From Streptomyces stelliscabiei (GTDB lineage Bacteria > Actinomycetota > Actinomycetes > Streptomycetales > Streptomycetaceae): a DNA stretch of 64,000 nt. The stretch is from positions 6,944,001-7,008,000 of the forward strand of contig NZ_JADBGF010000001.1 of NCBI RefSeq assembly GCF_014873495.1. Direction: 5' to 3'. The translations under genes were made by a program, and so were the position numbers. The notes beneath the pieces were generated by a model, which saw only the letters and a program-made list of their open reading frames with translations, did not search any database and was not told the origin of the DNA. Positions 44,257 to 52,726 of this stretch are shown here, piece by piece; position 1 is the first letter of the stretch, and each line of letters opens with the position of its first letter.

Positions 44257-46257
44257 ATGGACGTTATGGGGGACAAGGCAACTCTGTTGGAGACAGGGCG
44301 GTTTGCGCAGCCTGCCGACTTTGCGCTGCCTGCCGACTTTGTGGTGCCCGCCGAGTCCGCCGCGTCGGTCGAGTCCGTGCGGGCGGAGGACGAGGACGAG
44401 ACGGGGGACGCCGTAGAGGAGGCGCGTCAGCGGCTCGCCGCCGAAGCCGGTGACGCCGAGGCGATGAGCGTCCTCGGAGCCATGCTGCTGCGCCGAGGCG
44501 ACCTCGACGGGGCCGAGCCCTACCTGCGGGGCGCCACCGCCGCCGGAGACCGTGCGGCCGCCAACAACCTGGGTGTCCTGCTGCACCAGCGCGGATACGC
44601 CGACGACGCCGCCGGCTGGTGGCGGGTCGCGGCCGTCGCCGGTTCGGCCGCCGCCGCGCACGCGCTCGGCCGGCACCACCGCGAGCGCGGTGACGAACCG
44701 GCCGCCGAGTACTGGCTGCGCCAGTCCGCCGAGCAGGGCCATGCCCTCGGTGCGTACGCCCTCGCCGACCTGCTGGAACACCGCAGCGACCCCGCCGCGG
44801 AGCGGTGGATGCGGGTCGCCGCCGAGCGGGGGCACCGCGAGGCCGCCTACCGGCTCGCCCGGGCGCTGGACCGGCTCGCCGAGCTGGAGGAGCGCGCCGC
44901 GGTGCGTGAGGGGCGCAGAATCGCGCGCGCGGCGTTCGAGAGTGCAGGCGCGGGCCGTGAGGCCGCCCGTGAGGGCCGTCCCGTCGTACGGGAGGGCCGC
45001 GTCGGCGTGCGCGCGGGGGAGTCCGGTGCCGACAACGGTGTCGGGGCCGCCGCCGAGGAGGCCGAGCAGTGGTACCGCCAGGCCGCCGCGCGCGGGCACC
45101 GGCGGGCCGCGCTGCACCTGGGGGCGATCCTGGAGCGGCGCGGGGAACTCAAGGAGGCCGGCCGCTGGTATCTGACCTCCGCCAAGGACGGTGAGCCGCG
45201 CGCCGCGTGCGCGCTCGGGTTCCTGCTGCGGGACGCGGGCGACACCGAGAGCGCGGCCGTGTGGTGGCTGCGGGCCGCCCAGGACGGAGACGGCAACGCG
45301 GCGAACGCGCTGGGCGCGCTGCACGCCGAGCGCGGTGAGACGCAGACCGCGGAGCGGTGGTACCGCGCCGCGATGGACGCCGGTGACGTCAACGGGGCGT
45401 ACAACCTCGGGCTGCTCTGCGCCGAGCAGGGACGGACCGCCCAGGCCGAGCAGTGGTACCGGCGGGCCGCGTACGCCGGGCACCGCGAGGCGGCGAACGC
45501 CCTGGCCATCCTGCTGCTGCAGGTGGGGGACGCGGCCGGGGCCGAGCCGTGGTTCTCCAAGGCCGCGGAGGCCGGCAGCGTGGACGCCGCCTTCAACCTG
45601 GGCATCCTGTTCGCCGGGCGGGGCGACGACGTGACGGCGCTCGTCTGGTACGAGCGGGCGGCTGCCGCCGGGCACACCGAGGCGGCGCTCCAGGTCGCCA
45701 TAGCGCGGCTGCGGGACGGCGACGAGCGGGCCGCCGAGCGGCATCTGCGGCGTGCCGCCGGCGGGGGCAGCGCGGAGGCCGCGTATCGCCTGGCCGCCGT
45801 GCTCGACGCCCGCCGGCCGCCTGTTCCCGCGCATGAGCTGGGGGAGCCGGTGCGGGAGAAGAACGAGTGCGAGGAGTGGTACGAGAGGGCTGCCTCCCAG
45901 GGCCACCGGCGGGCGCAGGTGCGGGTCGGGATGCTGGCGGCCGGGAGGGGTGACGTGGCCGAGGCGGCTCGGTGGTACCGGGCCGCGGCGGAGTCCGGGT
46001 CGCGCAACGGGGCGTTCAACCTGGGGCTGCTGCTCGCCCGCGAGGGGAGTGAGCCGGAGGCCGCGTTGTGGTGGGCCCGGGCCGCCGACGCGGGGCACGG
46101 GCGGGCGGCTTTGCGGCTCGCCCTCGTCTACGCGCGTCGGGGGGAGCTGGTGGAGGGCAAGCGGTGGGCCGACCGGGCCGTGGCGCTCGGGCCGGCGGAG
46201 GTCACCAAGCGCGCGGCGCGGTTGCGGGACGCGTTGCGGGACGAGTTGTCGGCGTAG
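44257..46257 (+). CDS. Sel1/TPR-repeat protein between two tRNA-fMet genes
   Basis: 666 aa built almost wholly of ~34-36-residue alpha-helical repeats with the Sel1-like pattern A-x-x-LG-x-L-x-x-x-RGD-x-x-x-AE-x-W-Y-R-x-A-A. Repeats run from ~residue 55 to the end, with a charged break at ~215-265. No enzymatic domain, no signal peptide. Such proteins scaffold other proteins. ATG 44257 after AGGTGG; ATG 44266 is possible. It is the only gene between two identical initiator tRNA genes. Confidence 0.88.
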   Translation: MDVMGDKATLLETGRFAQPADFALPADFVVPAESAASVESVRAEDEDETGDAVEEARQRLAAEAGDAEAMSVLGAMLLRRGDLDGAEPYLRGATAAGDRAAANNLGVLLHQRGYADDAAGWWRVAAVAGSAAAAHALGRHHRERGDEPAAEYWLRQSAEQGHALGAYALADLLEHRSDPAAERWMRVAAERGHREAAYRLARALDRLAELEERAAVREGRRIARAAFESAGAGREAAREGRPVVREGRVGVRAGESGADNGVGAAAEEAEQWYRQAAARGHRRAALHLGAILERRGELKEAGRWYLTSAKDGEPRAACALGFLLRDAGDTESAAVWWLRAAQDGDGNAANALGALHAERGETQTAERWYRAAMDAGDVNGAYNLGLLCAEQGRTAQAEQWYRRAAYAGHREAANALAILLLQVGDAAGAEPWFSKAAEAGSVDAAFNLGILFAGRGDDVTALVWYERAAAAGHTEAALQVAIARLRDGDERAAERHLRRAAGGGSAEAAYRLAAVLDARRPPVPAHELGEPVREKNECEEWYERAASQGHRRAQVRVGMLAAGRGDVAEAARWYRAAAESGSRNGAFNLGLLLAREGSEPEAALWWARAADAGHGRAALRLALVYARRGELVEGKRWADRAVALGPAEVTKRAARLRDALRDELSA

Positions 46258-46347
46258 TCGCCGGCCGGCTCCGGACAGGGTCCGCAGGCTGGTCCTTCAA
46301 TGGATTTGCGCTGGTCGATGGGCGTGACGTAGTGTTCTGTTCATCGC

Positions 46348-46421
46348 CGCGGGGTGGAGCAGCTCGGTAGCTCGCTGGGCTCATAACCCAGAGGTCGCAG
46401 GTTCAAATCCTGTCCCCGCTA
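46348..46421 (+). tRNA. tRNA-fMet (CAT), copy 2
   Basis: Identical over all 74 bases to the copy at 44012, including the CTGAA that follows. Same initiator features (C1:T72 mismatch, GGG/CCC anticodon stem). No CCA encoded. Its hairpin follows eight bases later. Confidence 0.97.
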
Positions 46422-46428
46422 CTGAAAA

Positions 46429-46465
46429 CCCAGGGCCCGGAACCGATCAGGTTCCGGGCCCTGGG
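46429..46465. terminator. 16-bp hairpin after tRNA-fMet copy 2
   Basis: CCCAGGGCCCGGAACC (46429-46444) pairs perfectly with 46450-46465, loop GATCA. It also ends the convergent Fur-family gene. Confidence 0.9.
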
Positions 46466-46517
46466 TGTATGCCCCCGGCCGCTCGGCGCCGGGGGCTTTG
46501 TCATGTGTCGCCGGGGG

Positions 46518-46934
46518 CTAGGCCGTCGCGCAGGTCGGGCACACGCCTCGGTAGGTGACCTCCACGTCGGAGACGGTGAAGCCGAAGCGCTCGGCGGCGG
46601 GGAGGTCGGCGAGGGGATTGCCGGTGGGGTGGACGTCCCGGATCGTGCCGCACCGGGCGCAGACCAGGTGGTGGTGCGGGCGGTGCGCGTTGGGGTCGTA
46701 CCGCTTGGCCCGCTTGTCCGTGGCGACTTCGAGCACCTCACCGAGGACGACCAGCTCACCCAGGGTGTTGTAGACGGTGGCCCGGGAGATCTCCGGCAGC
46801 TTGGCGACAGCTCGCGTGTGCACCTCGTCGGCCGTCAGGTGGACGTGTTCGCCGTCGAGGACCTCGGCCACGACACGCCGCTGTGCGGTCATGCGCCATC
46901 CGCGTCCGCGCAGCCGCTCCAGAAGGTCACTCAT
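46518..46934 (-). CDS. Fur/PerR family metalloregulator
   Basis: 138 aa. Winged helix (MTAQRRVVAEVLDGE, SRATVYNTLGELV), the metal site HRPHHHLVCARCG and structural zinc pairs CARC (~residues 93-96) and CPTC (~132-135). Senses Fe/Mn and peroxide or represses iron genes. ATG 46934. The regulatory gap upstream contains a promoter and palindrome that may be its own operator. No catalase or other classic target lies next to it. Confidence 0.9.
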   Translation of the reverse strand: MSDLLERLRGRGWRMTAQRRVVAEVLDGEHVHLTADEVHTRAVAKLPEISRATVYNTLGELVVLGEVLEVATDKRAKRYDPNAHRPHHHLVCARCGTIRDVHPTGNPLADLPAAERFGFTVSDVEVTYRGVCPTCATA

Positions 46935-46995
46935 ACCGGTCAGCGTAACAGTCTGGGCGAACAGTTCCCGAACAGGTGTGACTTTAGAGCTTGCC

Positions 46996-47023
46996 TTGAC
47001 CTGGAATTGGTCCAATGTAGGAT
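46996..47023 (+). promoter_or_regulatory. Plus-strand promoter with embedded ATTGG-T-CCAAT palindrome
   Basis: -35 TTGACC (46996-47001), 16-base spacer, -10 TAGGAT (47018-47023). ATTGGTCCAAT (47006-47016) is an 11-bp palindrome in the spacer, a good place for a repressor such as the Fur protein encoded 70 bases away. The promoter points right, where no plus-strand gene follows; it may drive a small RNA or be a relic. Confidence 0.5.
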
Positions 47024-47209
47024 CGGACGCGATGTGAGCAGGATTCTGCTCGGCCGAGGTGCTCGTCGACGCGTCGGCCAAGGCTTCGGCAAGCGCCTGG
47101 AGGCCGCCGTCCAGGCCCTGTGCGGCCCACCGGGGTTGGACCGCTTGTCGTGGGGGAGGGGCCGGGATCTCGTCCGAGGTCCTGGCCCCTTCGCGCGTGC
47201 GGGGGCCGG

Positions 47210-47602
47210 TCAGGCCGTCGCGTGCTGTCGGGCCGGGGTCCAGCAACGGATGATGTCGCGGACCGAGACGATGCCGATCGGGGCGCCCTCGTCGAGGACG
47301 ATCAGATGGCGGAAGCCGCCGTGGGTCATGGCGCGGGCCGCTTCCTCCAGAGTCCAGGACGGCGTGGCGAACACCACGTCGGTGGTGGTGTGGGCGTGGG
47401 CGCGCTCGGCGTCGGGGCTCTGGCCCAGGCCGACGGAGTTGAGGACGTCGCGTTCGGTCAGTATCCCGAGTCCGCCGGCGTCCGGGTCGAGGACCACGGC
47501 CGCACCGATCCGGCGGGCCGACATCAGTGCGGCGGCCTGCCGGAGAGTGTGATCGGGACCGATGGTGAGGACCACTGTGCTCATGGCGTCGCGGACGAGC
47601 AT
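47210..47602 (-). CDS. Two-CBS-domain protein
   Basis: 130 aa with two CBS modules: MSTVVLTIGPDHTLRQAAAL...LGILTERDV and VVFATPSWTLEEAARAM...GIVSVRDI. CBS pairs bind adenosine nucleotides as energy sensors. No other domain. ATG 47602; the AGGAGGTGG at 12 bases upstream is the best ribosome site. Confidence 0.9.
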   Translation of the reverse strand: MLVRDAMSTVVLTIGPDHTLRQAAALMSARRIGAAVVLDPDAGGLGILTERDVLNSVGLGQSPDAERAHAHTTTDVVFATPSWTLEEAARAMTHGGFRHLIVLDEGAPIGIVSVRDIIRCWTPARQHATA

Positions 47603-47905
47603 GGAGTTCAGCCACCTCCTAGGGCACCCCGGTGACGATGAGTTCAGGCCCGGCGCCGGAGGCGCCAATTGAGCACTGCACAAGTTCACAAGTGGGGGGA
47701 CTCTCAATGTGGCAGGTAAAGCGGAGGTCAACAAGGGGGCGTGCGTGGTCAGTTCGGGGCGCTCCGGGATCACTCCGGGATCCCGGAGCGCGCCGGACGG
47801 TGACGGCGGGAGGGGACAGGAAGCGACAGAAGGCGGCGGGCCGTGGCACGACGTGGGAGGAGGCCGGAGGGCGCGGCAGAGCCGGACGAGGGCGGCGGAA
47901 GGGGT
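47603..47905. other. 303-base gap between the CBS gene and hisN
   Basis: No gene seen. On the minus strand TTGACC at 47731-47726 may be the -35 of the CBS gene promoter. The remaining notable structure is the hairpin at 47759-47791. Confidence 0.5.
47759..47791. terminator. 13-bp hairpin after hisN
   Basis: GCGCTCCGGGATC (47759-47771) pairs with GATCCCGGAGCGC (47779-47791). It lies ~115 bases past the hisN stop on the minus strand. Confidence 0.75.
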
Positions 47906-48706
47906 CTAGTAGCGCTGGTTCAGGTACCCCAGCAACTCGTCGTGGAGCAGACCGTTCGAGGCCGCGGCGTTGCCGCTGTGCGGGCCGGGACGGCCGTCGA
48001 GGCCGGTGAAGGTGCCGCCCGACTCGGTGACGATGATCGCGTTGGCGGACATGTCCCAGAGGGACAGTTCGGGTTCGGCGCAGATGTCCACCGAGCCTTC
48101 GGCGACCATCATGTACGGCCAGAAATCGCCGTACGCGCGCGTCCGCCACACCTCGCGGGTCAGGTCCAGGAAGCCGTTGAGGCTGCCGCGCTCCTCCCAG
48201 CCGCTGAGGGAGGAGTATGCGAAGGACGCGTCCGACAGCTCGGCGACGCAGGAGACACGCAGGCGGGAGGCCGAGCTGAGGCTGCGGCCCGTGAAGGCGC
48301 CGTGCCCCTTCGCCGCCCACCAGCGGCGGCCCAGGGCCGGTGCCGAGACGACGCCGACGACGGGCTGGTAGCCGCCCTCGGCCGCCTCCATCAGGGAGAT
48401 CAGGGTGGCCCAGACGGGGACGCCCCGGACGTAGTTCTTGGTGCCGTCGATCGGGTCGACGACCCAGCGGCGGGGGCCGGTGCCGGCGAGCCCGAACTCC
48501 TCGCCGAGGATGGCGTCCCGGGGGCGGGCGCGCTGGAGCTGGCCGCGGATGAGTTCCTCGGCGGCCTTGTCGGCCTCGCTGACCGGGGTCATGTCCGGCT
48601 TCGTCTCGACCTTCAGGTCGAGGGCCTTGAAGCGGGCCATGGTGGTCGCGTCGGCGGCGTCCGCGAGGACGTGGGCGAAGCGGAGGTCGTCGAGGTAGTC
48701 GGCCAT
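47906..48706 (-). CDS. hisN: HisN: histidinol-phosphate phosphatase (IMPase fold)
   Basis: 266 aa inositol-monophosphatase-type enzyme. Metal ligands ILGEEFG (~residue 71), WVVDPIDGTKNY (~83-94) and LWDMSANAIIVTESGG (~211). It hydrolyses L-histidinol phosphate to histidinol. A Streptomyces gene of this family was shown to be the missing step in histidine synthesis, which supports the symbol. ATG 48706 with no strong ribosome site. Longer readings have no homology. Confidence 0.88.
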   Translation of the reverse strand: MADYLDDLRFAHVLADAADATTMARFKALDLKVETKPDMTPVSEADKAAEELIRGQLQRARPRDAILGEEFGLAGTGPRRWVVDPIDGTKNYVRGVPVWATLISLMEAAEGGYQPVVGVVSAPALGRRWWAAKGHGAFTGRSLSSASRLRVSCVAELSDASFAYSSLSGWEERGSLNGFLDLTREVWRTRAYGDFWPYMMVAEGSVDICAEPELSLWDMSANAIIVTESGGTFTGLDGRPGPHSGNAAASNGLLHDELLGYLNQRY

Positions 48707-49127
48707 GTGGCGAACGGTATCTGTCGAGGTCGGTACGGGGCTACAGGGGGCCGGGGGTCGCTCGGGGCAAGGGGGCGGGGCGGCCGATCGGCCGGCGCTC
48801 CGGCGGGCGGGAGCGGGGGTGGGCGCGGTCGGTTCGCCGGCCCGCAAGCATGGTCGGCCCGCGAGGGAGGAGGCCGATGCCCCGTTCCGGGGTAGGGCCG
48901 GGTCCGTGATCATGTGGGCTCCGGCGTGAATGTTCCCCCGTGGCCGTGGGCACACGAGGGGGAGCCGCCGACGGGGGTGGAGGTGGCTTTGTCGAGGTGG
49001 GGTCGGTGCGTGCCGCGCGCGCCGGCCGACGCGCGCCCCAGCGGGCCGCCGCGAACTCTTGACAGTGACTTGATGCGCGTCAAATCTGAGGGCCAGAGCC
49101 GCCCGCTCGCTTGGTAGGGAGGCGATG
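48707..49127 (+). other. 421-base gap with the TetR gene promoter
   Basis: No coding sequence supported in most of it; the frames present are Gly/Arg/Pro-rich and unconserved. The rightmost ~70 bases hold the promoter and operator described separately. Confidence 0.5.
49059..49087 (+). promoter_or_regulatory. Promoter with TTGATGCGCGTCAA near-palindrome
   Basis: -35 TTGACA (49059-49064), 17 bases, -10-like AAATCT (49082-49087). TTGATGCGCGTCAA (49070-49083) sits in the spacer with TTGA/TCAA arms. It suggests autoregulation by the TetR protein that starts 41 bases later. Confidence 0.6.
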
Positions 49128-49751
49128 ATGCCTGCAGCGCGGGAATCCTTGTTGGACGCCGCTTACACGGCGCTGATGCGCCGGCCGTGGTCCGCCGTGC
49201 GCATGGTGGACGTGGCGGCGGTGGCCGGAGTGTCACGTCAGACGCTGTACAACGAGTTCGGCAGCAAGGACGGACTCGCCAGGGCGCTGGTCCGCAGGGA
49301 GGCGGACGGCTATCTGGCGGGAGTCGACCGGGCGCTGGCCCTGCCCGCGGACACCCGGGACAGGCTGGCCGCGACCGCCGAGTGGACCGTGCGGGCCTGC
49401 CGTACCAACGTGCTGGTGCGGGCCATGCTCACCGGTTGCTGGAGCGAGCGGCTGCCCTCGCCGTCGCTCACGGCGGTGGCCTCGTCCTCCATCGTGCCCG
49501 CCCAGCGTCGCGCGGACGGACCGTTGCCCGCGCCCGCCGACTTCGTGGCACTGGTGCGCGAGCGGGCCGTCGCCGCCCTGGCCACGCCCGGCACTCCCCG
49601 GTCGGACGCGGGGGAGTTGGCCCGATCCTGCGAACTCGCCGTGCGGCTCGCCCTGTCCTGTGTGGCGGCGCCCCCGGGAGAGGGCGGGGTCGCCGAGCTC
49701 GTGCGGACCGCGCTGCCCCGCCAGCCCAGCAGGTCCCTCAACCACCTGTAG
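49128..49751 (+). CDS. TetR family transcriptional regulator
   Basis: 207 aa. N-terminal HTH VDVAAVAGVSRQTLYNEFGS (~residues 25-44) with the following KDGLARAL helix. The C-terminal ligand domain is not assignable. ATG 49128 is five bases after GGGAGG; ATG 49125 is too close. It is convergent with the SMR exporter gene 33 bases away, a usual TetR-efflux pairing. Confidence 0.9.
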   Translation: MPAARESLLDAAYTALMRRPWSAVRMVDVAAVAGVSRQTLYNEFGSKDGLARALVRREADGYLAGVDRALALPADTRDRLAATAEWTVRACRTNVLVRAMLTGCWSERLPSPSLTAVASSSIVPAQRRADGPLPAPADFVALVRERAVAALATPGTPRSDAGELARSCELAVRLALSCVAAPPGEGGVAELVRTALPRQPSRSLNHL

Positions 49752-49783
49752 CCGACGCGGGATCGGGCCCGCCCCGTCGCGAA

Positions 49784-50107
49784 CTACTGCGCGGATCCCG
49801 ACAGTTGCAGACCCACGACCCCCACGATCACCAGGCTGATCGAGACGATCTTCAGGGTCGAGACGAGGTCGCCGAGGAAGACCATTCCGTAGATCGCGGT
49901 ACCGGCCGCGCCGATGCCGGTCCAGACGGCGTAGGCGGGGCCGACGTCGAGCTTCTTCAGGGAGAGGGTCAGCAGACCGAAGCTGCCGAGGGCGAAGACG
50001 CAGAAGGCGACCGTGGGCCAGAGTCTGGTGAAGCCGTGCGAGAGTTTCAGACAGACGGCGAATCCGGTCTCCAGGAACCCCGCCACGACCACCAGCAGCC
50101 ACGCCAT
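49784..50107 (-). CDS. sugE: SMR exporter, SugE/Gdx type
   Basis: 107 aa, four membrane helices. Conserved membrane-embedded Glu13 (VAGFLETGFAVCLKLS), LDVGPAYAVWTGIGAAGTA and FLGDLVSTLKIVSISLVIVG are SMR marks. The SugE/Gdx subclass exports guanidinium; the drug-export subclass cannot be excluded. ATG 50107 with GGGAGGACGAG upstream. Upstream minus-strand region has CATAAT as a good -10. Confidence 0.9.
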   Translation of the reverse strand: MAWLLVVVAGFLETGFAVCLKLSHGFTRLWPTVAFCVFALGSFGLLTLSLKKLDVGPAYAVWTGIGAAGTAIYGMVFLGDLVSTLKIVSISLVIVGVVGLQLSGSAQ

Positions 50108-50236
50108 GTCTCGTCCTCCCGTGTCCCCACGTTCCGTGACCGCTTGGTCCGTTCCCGGCCGATCTCGTCTGGTCCGGGTCCGACTTGGTGCGATTATGCA
50201 CTTACCGGGTGGGCGCGGGCGCAAACAACGCGGAGG

Positions 50237-51250
50237 TCAGTCGCCTTCCCGTCGTTCGCGTGTCGCGAGGAGCCTGCGCAGGGAGTAGAGCCGGGCCGGG
50301 TCCGCGTGTCCGTCCGCCACCCACTGGTCCAGGGCGCAGTCCTGCTCGTCGTGACTGCACGCGCGCGGGCAGCCCTCCGTGCCCGGGACCAGGTCCGGGA
50401 AGGCGTTGATGACGCGGGACGGGTCGACGTGGGCGAGGCCGAACGAACGGACGCCCGGGGTGTCCACCACCCAGCCGCCGCCGGAGTCCGCCAGGGGCAG
50501 CGCCAGCGCCGAGGTGGTGGTGTGCCGGCCGCGGCCCGTCACCGCGTTCACATGGCCCGTCGTACGGCGGAGGTCCGCGGGGACGAGGGCGTTCACCAGG
50601 GTCGTCTTGCCGACGCCGGAGTGGCCGACGAACGCCGTGACCTTGCCGTCGAGGTGTTCGCGTACGCGGTCGGCGGCGCCGCCCGTCTCCAGCTCCTCGC
50701 GGCTCGTCACGACGTGCGGGAGGTCGATGTGGCCGTAGGCCTCCAGGAGTTTGTCGGGAGAGGCCAGGTCCGACTTCGTGAGCACGAGCAGGGGGGCCAG
50801 ACCCGCGTCGTACGCCGCCACCAGGCAGCGGTCGATCAACCGGGGGCGGGGTTCGGGGTCGGCGAGGGCCGTGACGATGGCGAGCTGGTCGGCGTTGGCG
50901 ACGACGACGCGCTCGTAGGGGTCGTCGTCGTCGGCCGTGCGCCGCAGGACCGAGGTGCGGTCGGCGATGCGGACGATCCGGGCGAGGGTGTCCTTCTTGC
51001 CGGAGAGGTCACCGACGAGGGCGACGTTGTCGCCGACGACCGCTGCCTTGCGGCCCAGTTCCCGGGCCTTCATCGCGAGGACGACGCGGTCCTCGACGAG
51101 ACAGGTCAGCCGGCCCCGGTCGACGGTGAGGACCATGCCCTCGGCGGCGTCCTCGTGCTTCGGACGGATGTGCGTACGGGGACGGTTGCCCTTGCGGTTG
51201 GGGCGGCTGCGGATGTCGTCCTCGTCGGTGTGCTTGCCGTAACGGCGCAT
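50237..51250 (-). CDS. rsgA: RsgA: ribosome small-subunit GTPase
   Basis: 337 aa circularly permuted GTPase. OB-fold (~residues 40-100), then G4 VLTKSDLA, G1 GHSGVGKTTLVN (~210), G3 VVDTPGVRSF (~258), and a zinc site with CPRACSHDEQDCAL. Assists 30S maturation. Basic N-terminus (KHTDEDDIRSRPNRKGNRP). ATG 51250 lies 16 bases past the aroA stop, so the two may be one mRNA. Confidence 0.95.
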   Translation of the reverse strand: MRRYGKHTDEDDIRSRPNRKGNRPRTHIRPKHEDAAEGMVLTVDRGRLTCLVEDRVVLAMKARELGRKAAVVGDNVALVGDLSGKKDTLARIVRIADRTSVLRRTADDDDPYERVVVANADQLAIVTALADPEPRPRLIDRCLVAAYDAGLAPLLVLTKSDLASPDKLLEAYGHIDLPHVVTSREELETGGAADRVREHLDGKVTAFVGHSGVGKTTLVNALVPADLRRTTGHVNAVTGRGRHTTTSALALPLADSGGGWVVDTPGVRSFGLAHVDPSRVINAFPDLVPGTEGCPRACSHDEQDCALDQWVADGHADPARLYSLRRLLATRERREGD

Positions 51251-51266
51251 GATCCCGGTCCGCCCG

Positions 51267-52598
51267 TCAGTTCTTCCCGAGCATCCCGGTCCACAGGTCG
51301 GGGAAGTCCGGCAGGGTCTTGGCCGTCGTCTCCACGTTCTCGATGCGCACACCCTCCACGGCCAGGCCGATGATCGCACCGGCCGTGGCCATGCGGTGGT
51401 CGTCGTACGTGTGGAAGACACCGCCGTGCAGGGTGCGGGGGCGGATGTGGAGGCCGTCGGCGGTCTCGGTGACGTCGCCGCCGAGTTCGTTGATCTCCTT
51501 GGTGAGGGCGGCCAGCCGGTCCGTCTCGTGCAGGCGCAGGTGGGCCACGCCGCGCAGCGTCGAGGGGGAGTCGGCGAGGGCGGCGACCGCCGCGATGCCC
51601 GGGGTCAGCTCGCCGACCTCGCTCAGGTCCACGTCGATGCCGTGGACCGAACCGGAGCCGGTGAACACCAGGCCGTACTCGGTGAGTTCGCAGGTGCCGC
51701 CCATCTCCGTGAAGATCTCGCGGAGTTGGTCGCCGGGCTGGGTGGTGCGCGAGGGCCAGTCCGGGACGACGACCTTGCCGCCGGTCACCAGGGCCGCCGC
51801 CAGGAACGGCTGGGCGTTGGACAGGTCCGGCTCGATCGTCAGGTCGCGGCCGAGCAGCGCGCCCGGCGTGACCCGCCAGACGTTCGGCTCGCCGCCCGAC
51901 TCCGGGGTGTCCACCTGCGCGCCGACCGAGCGCAGCATGTCGACGGTCATGCGGATGTGGGGCAGGGAGGGGAGGGTCGCGCCGGTGTGGCGGACCTCCA
52001 CGCCCTGGTTGAAGCGGGGGGCCGACAGCAGGAGCGCCGAGACGAACTGCGACGACGAGGACGCGTCGATCGCCACCGGGCCGCCGTCCAGCGCGCCGCT
52101 GCCGTGGACCGTCAGCGGAAGGGCGCCGCGGCCGTCGTCGTCGATCCGGGCGCCGAGGACGCGCAGGGCGTCGATCACACCGTGCAGCGGGCGCTCGTAG
52201 GACCGGGGATCGCCGTCGAAGCGGATGGGGCCGTCGGCGAGGGCGGCGACCGGGGGGAGGAAGCGCATGACCGTGCCGGCGTTGCCGACGTCCACCGTGG
52301 CCGGGCCCTGCAGGCCGGTGGGCAGGACGCGCCAGGCCTCGCCGGAACCGCCCGCGCCGGAGGAGCTGGACGACACGGTCTCCTCGATGCCGACGCCCAT
52401 CGCGCGCAGCGCGGCGGCCATCAGGAGCGTGTCGCGGGAGCGCAGGGGGCGGCGCAGCCAGCCGGGCTCGCTCGCGAGCGCGGCGAGGACGAGGGCGCGA
52501 TTGGTGACGGACTTGGACCCCGGGACGTGGACCGTCGCGTCGACGGCTCCGCTCGCGTAGGGGGCGGGCCAGAGGGCGGGCTGTGCGTTCAGGGCCAT
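51267..52598 (-). CDS. aroA: AroA: 5-enolpyruvylshikimate-3-phosphate synthase
   Basis: 443 aa. Shikimate pathway step from shikimate-3-phosphate and PEP. PGSKSVTNRAL (~residues 26-36), NAGTVMRFLPPVAAL (~105), GSSQFVSALLLS-like SSSSQFVSALLLSAPR (~175), and HETDRLAALTKEINELG (~345) are family motifs. ATG 52598. An Ser-rich insert (SSSSSGAGGSG) at ~75. Transcribed ahead of rsgA. Confidence 0.96.
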   Translation of the reverse strand: MALNAQPALWPAPYASGAVDATVHVPGSKSVTNRALVLAALASEPGWLRRPLRSRDTLLMAAALRAMGVGIEETVSSSSSGAGGSGEAWRVLPTGLQGPATVDVGNAGTVMRFLPPVAALADGPIRFDGDPRSYERPLHGVIDALRVLGARIDDDGRGALPLTVHGSGALDGGPVAIDASSSSQFVSALLLSAPRFNQGVEVRHTGATLPSLPHIRMTVDMLRSVGAQVDTPESGGEPNVWRVTPGALLGRDLTIEPDLSNAQPFLAAALVTGGKVVVPDWPSRTTQPGDQLREIFTEMGGTCELTEYGLVFTGSGSVHGIDVDLSEVGELTPGIAAVAALADSPSTLRGVAHLRLHETDRLAALTKEINELGGDVTETADGLHIRPRTLHGGVFHTYDDHRMATAGAIIGLAVEGVRIENVETTAKTLPDFPDLWTGMLGKN

Positions 52599-52726
52599 GC
52601 GGCCCACTTTAATGGGGGTTGGCTCCGCCCGGATCCGCCGGTTGACATGCGTCGCGGGTCCGGTGCGCCTCCGTCGTGGCAGGTCGGGTGGTTCCCCGCC
52701 GCCCGCGCGCCCCCCGGCCGCCGGGG

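Noticed and set aside
44012..46421. tRNA-fMet pair as attL/attR of an integrated element
   Set aside because: No integrase, excisionase or plasmid gene; the enclosed gene has host-like composition.
47024..47200. Catalase remnant beside the Fur-family gene
   Set aside because: No catalase motif in any frame; only a promoter is visible.
48707..49050. Long frames antisense to or beside hisN
   Set aside because: They arise from the third-position GC bias; no conserved motif.
50108..50230. Guanidine riboswitch upstream of sugE
   Set aside because: ACGG/ACGA motifs occur but I cannot build the paired ACGR hairpins of classes II/III, or the class I fold. A covariance-model search would decide.
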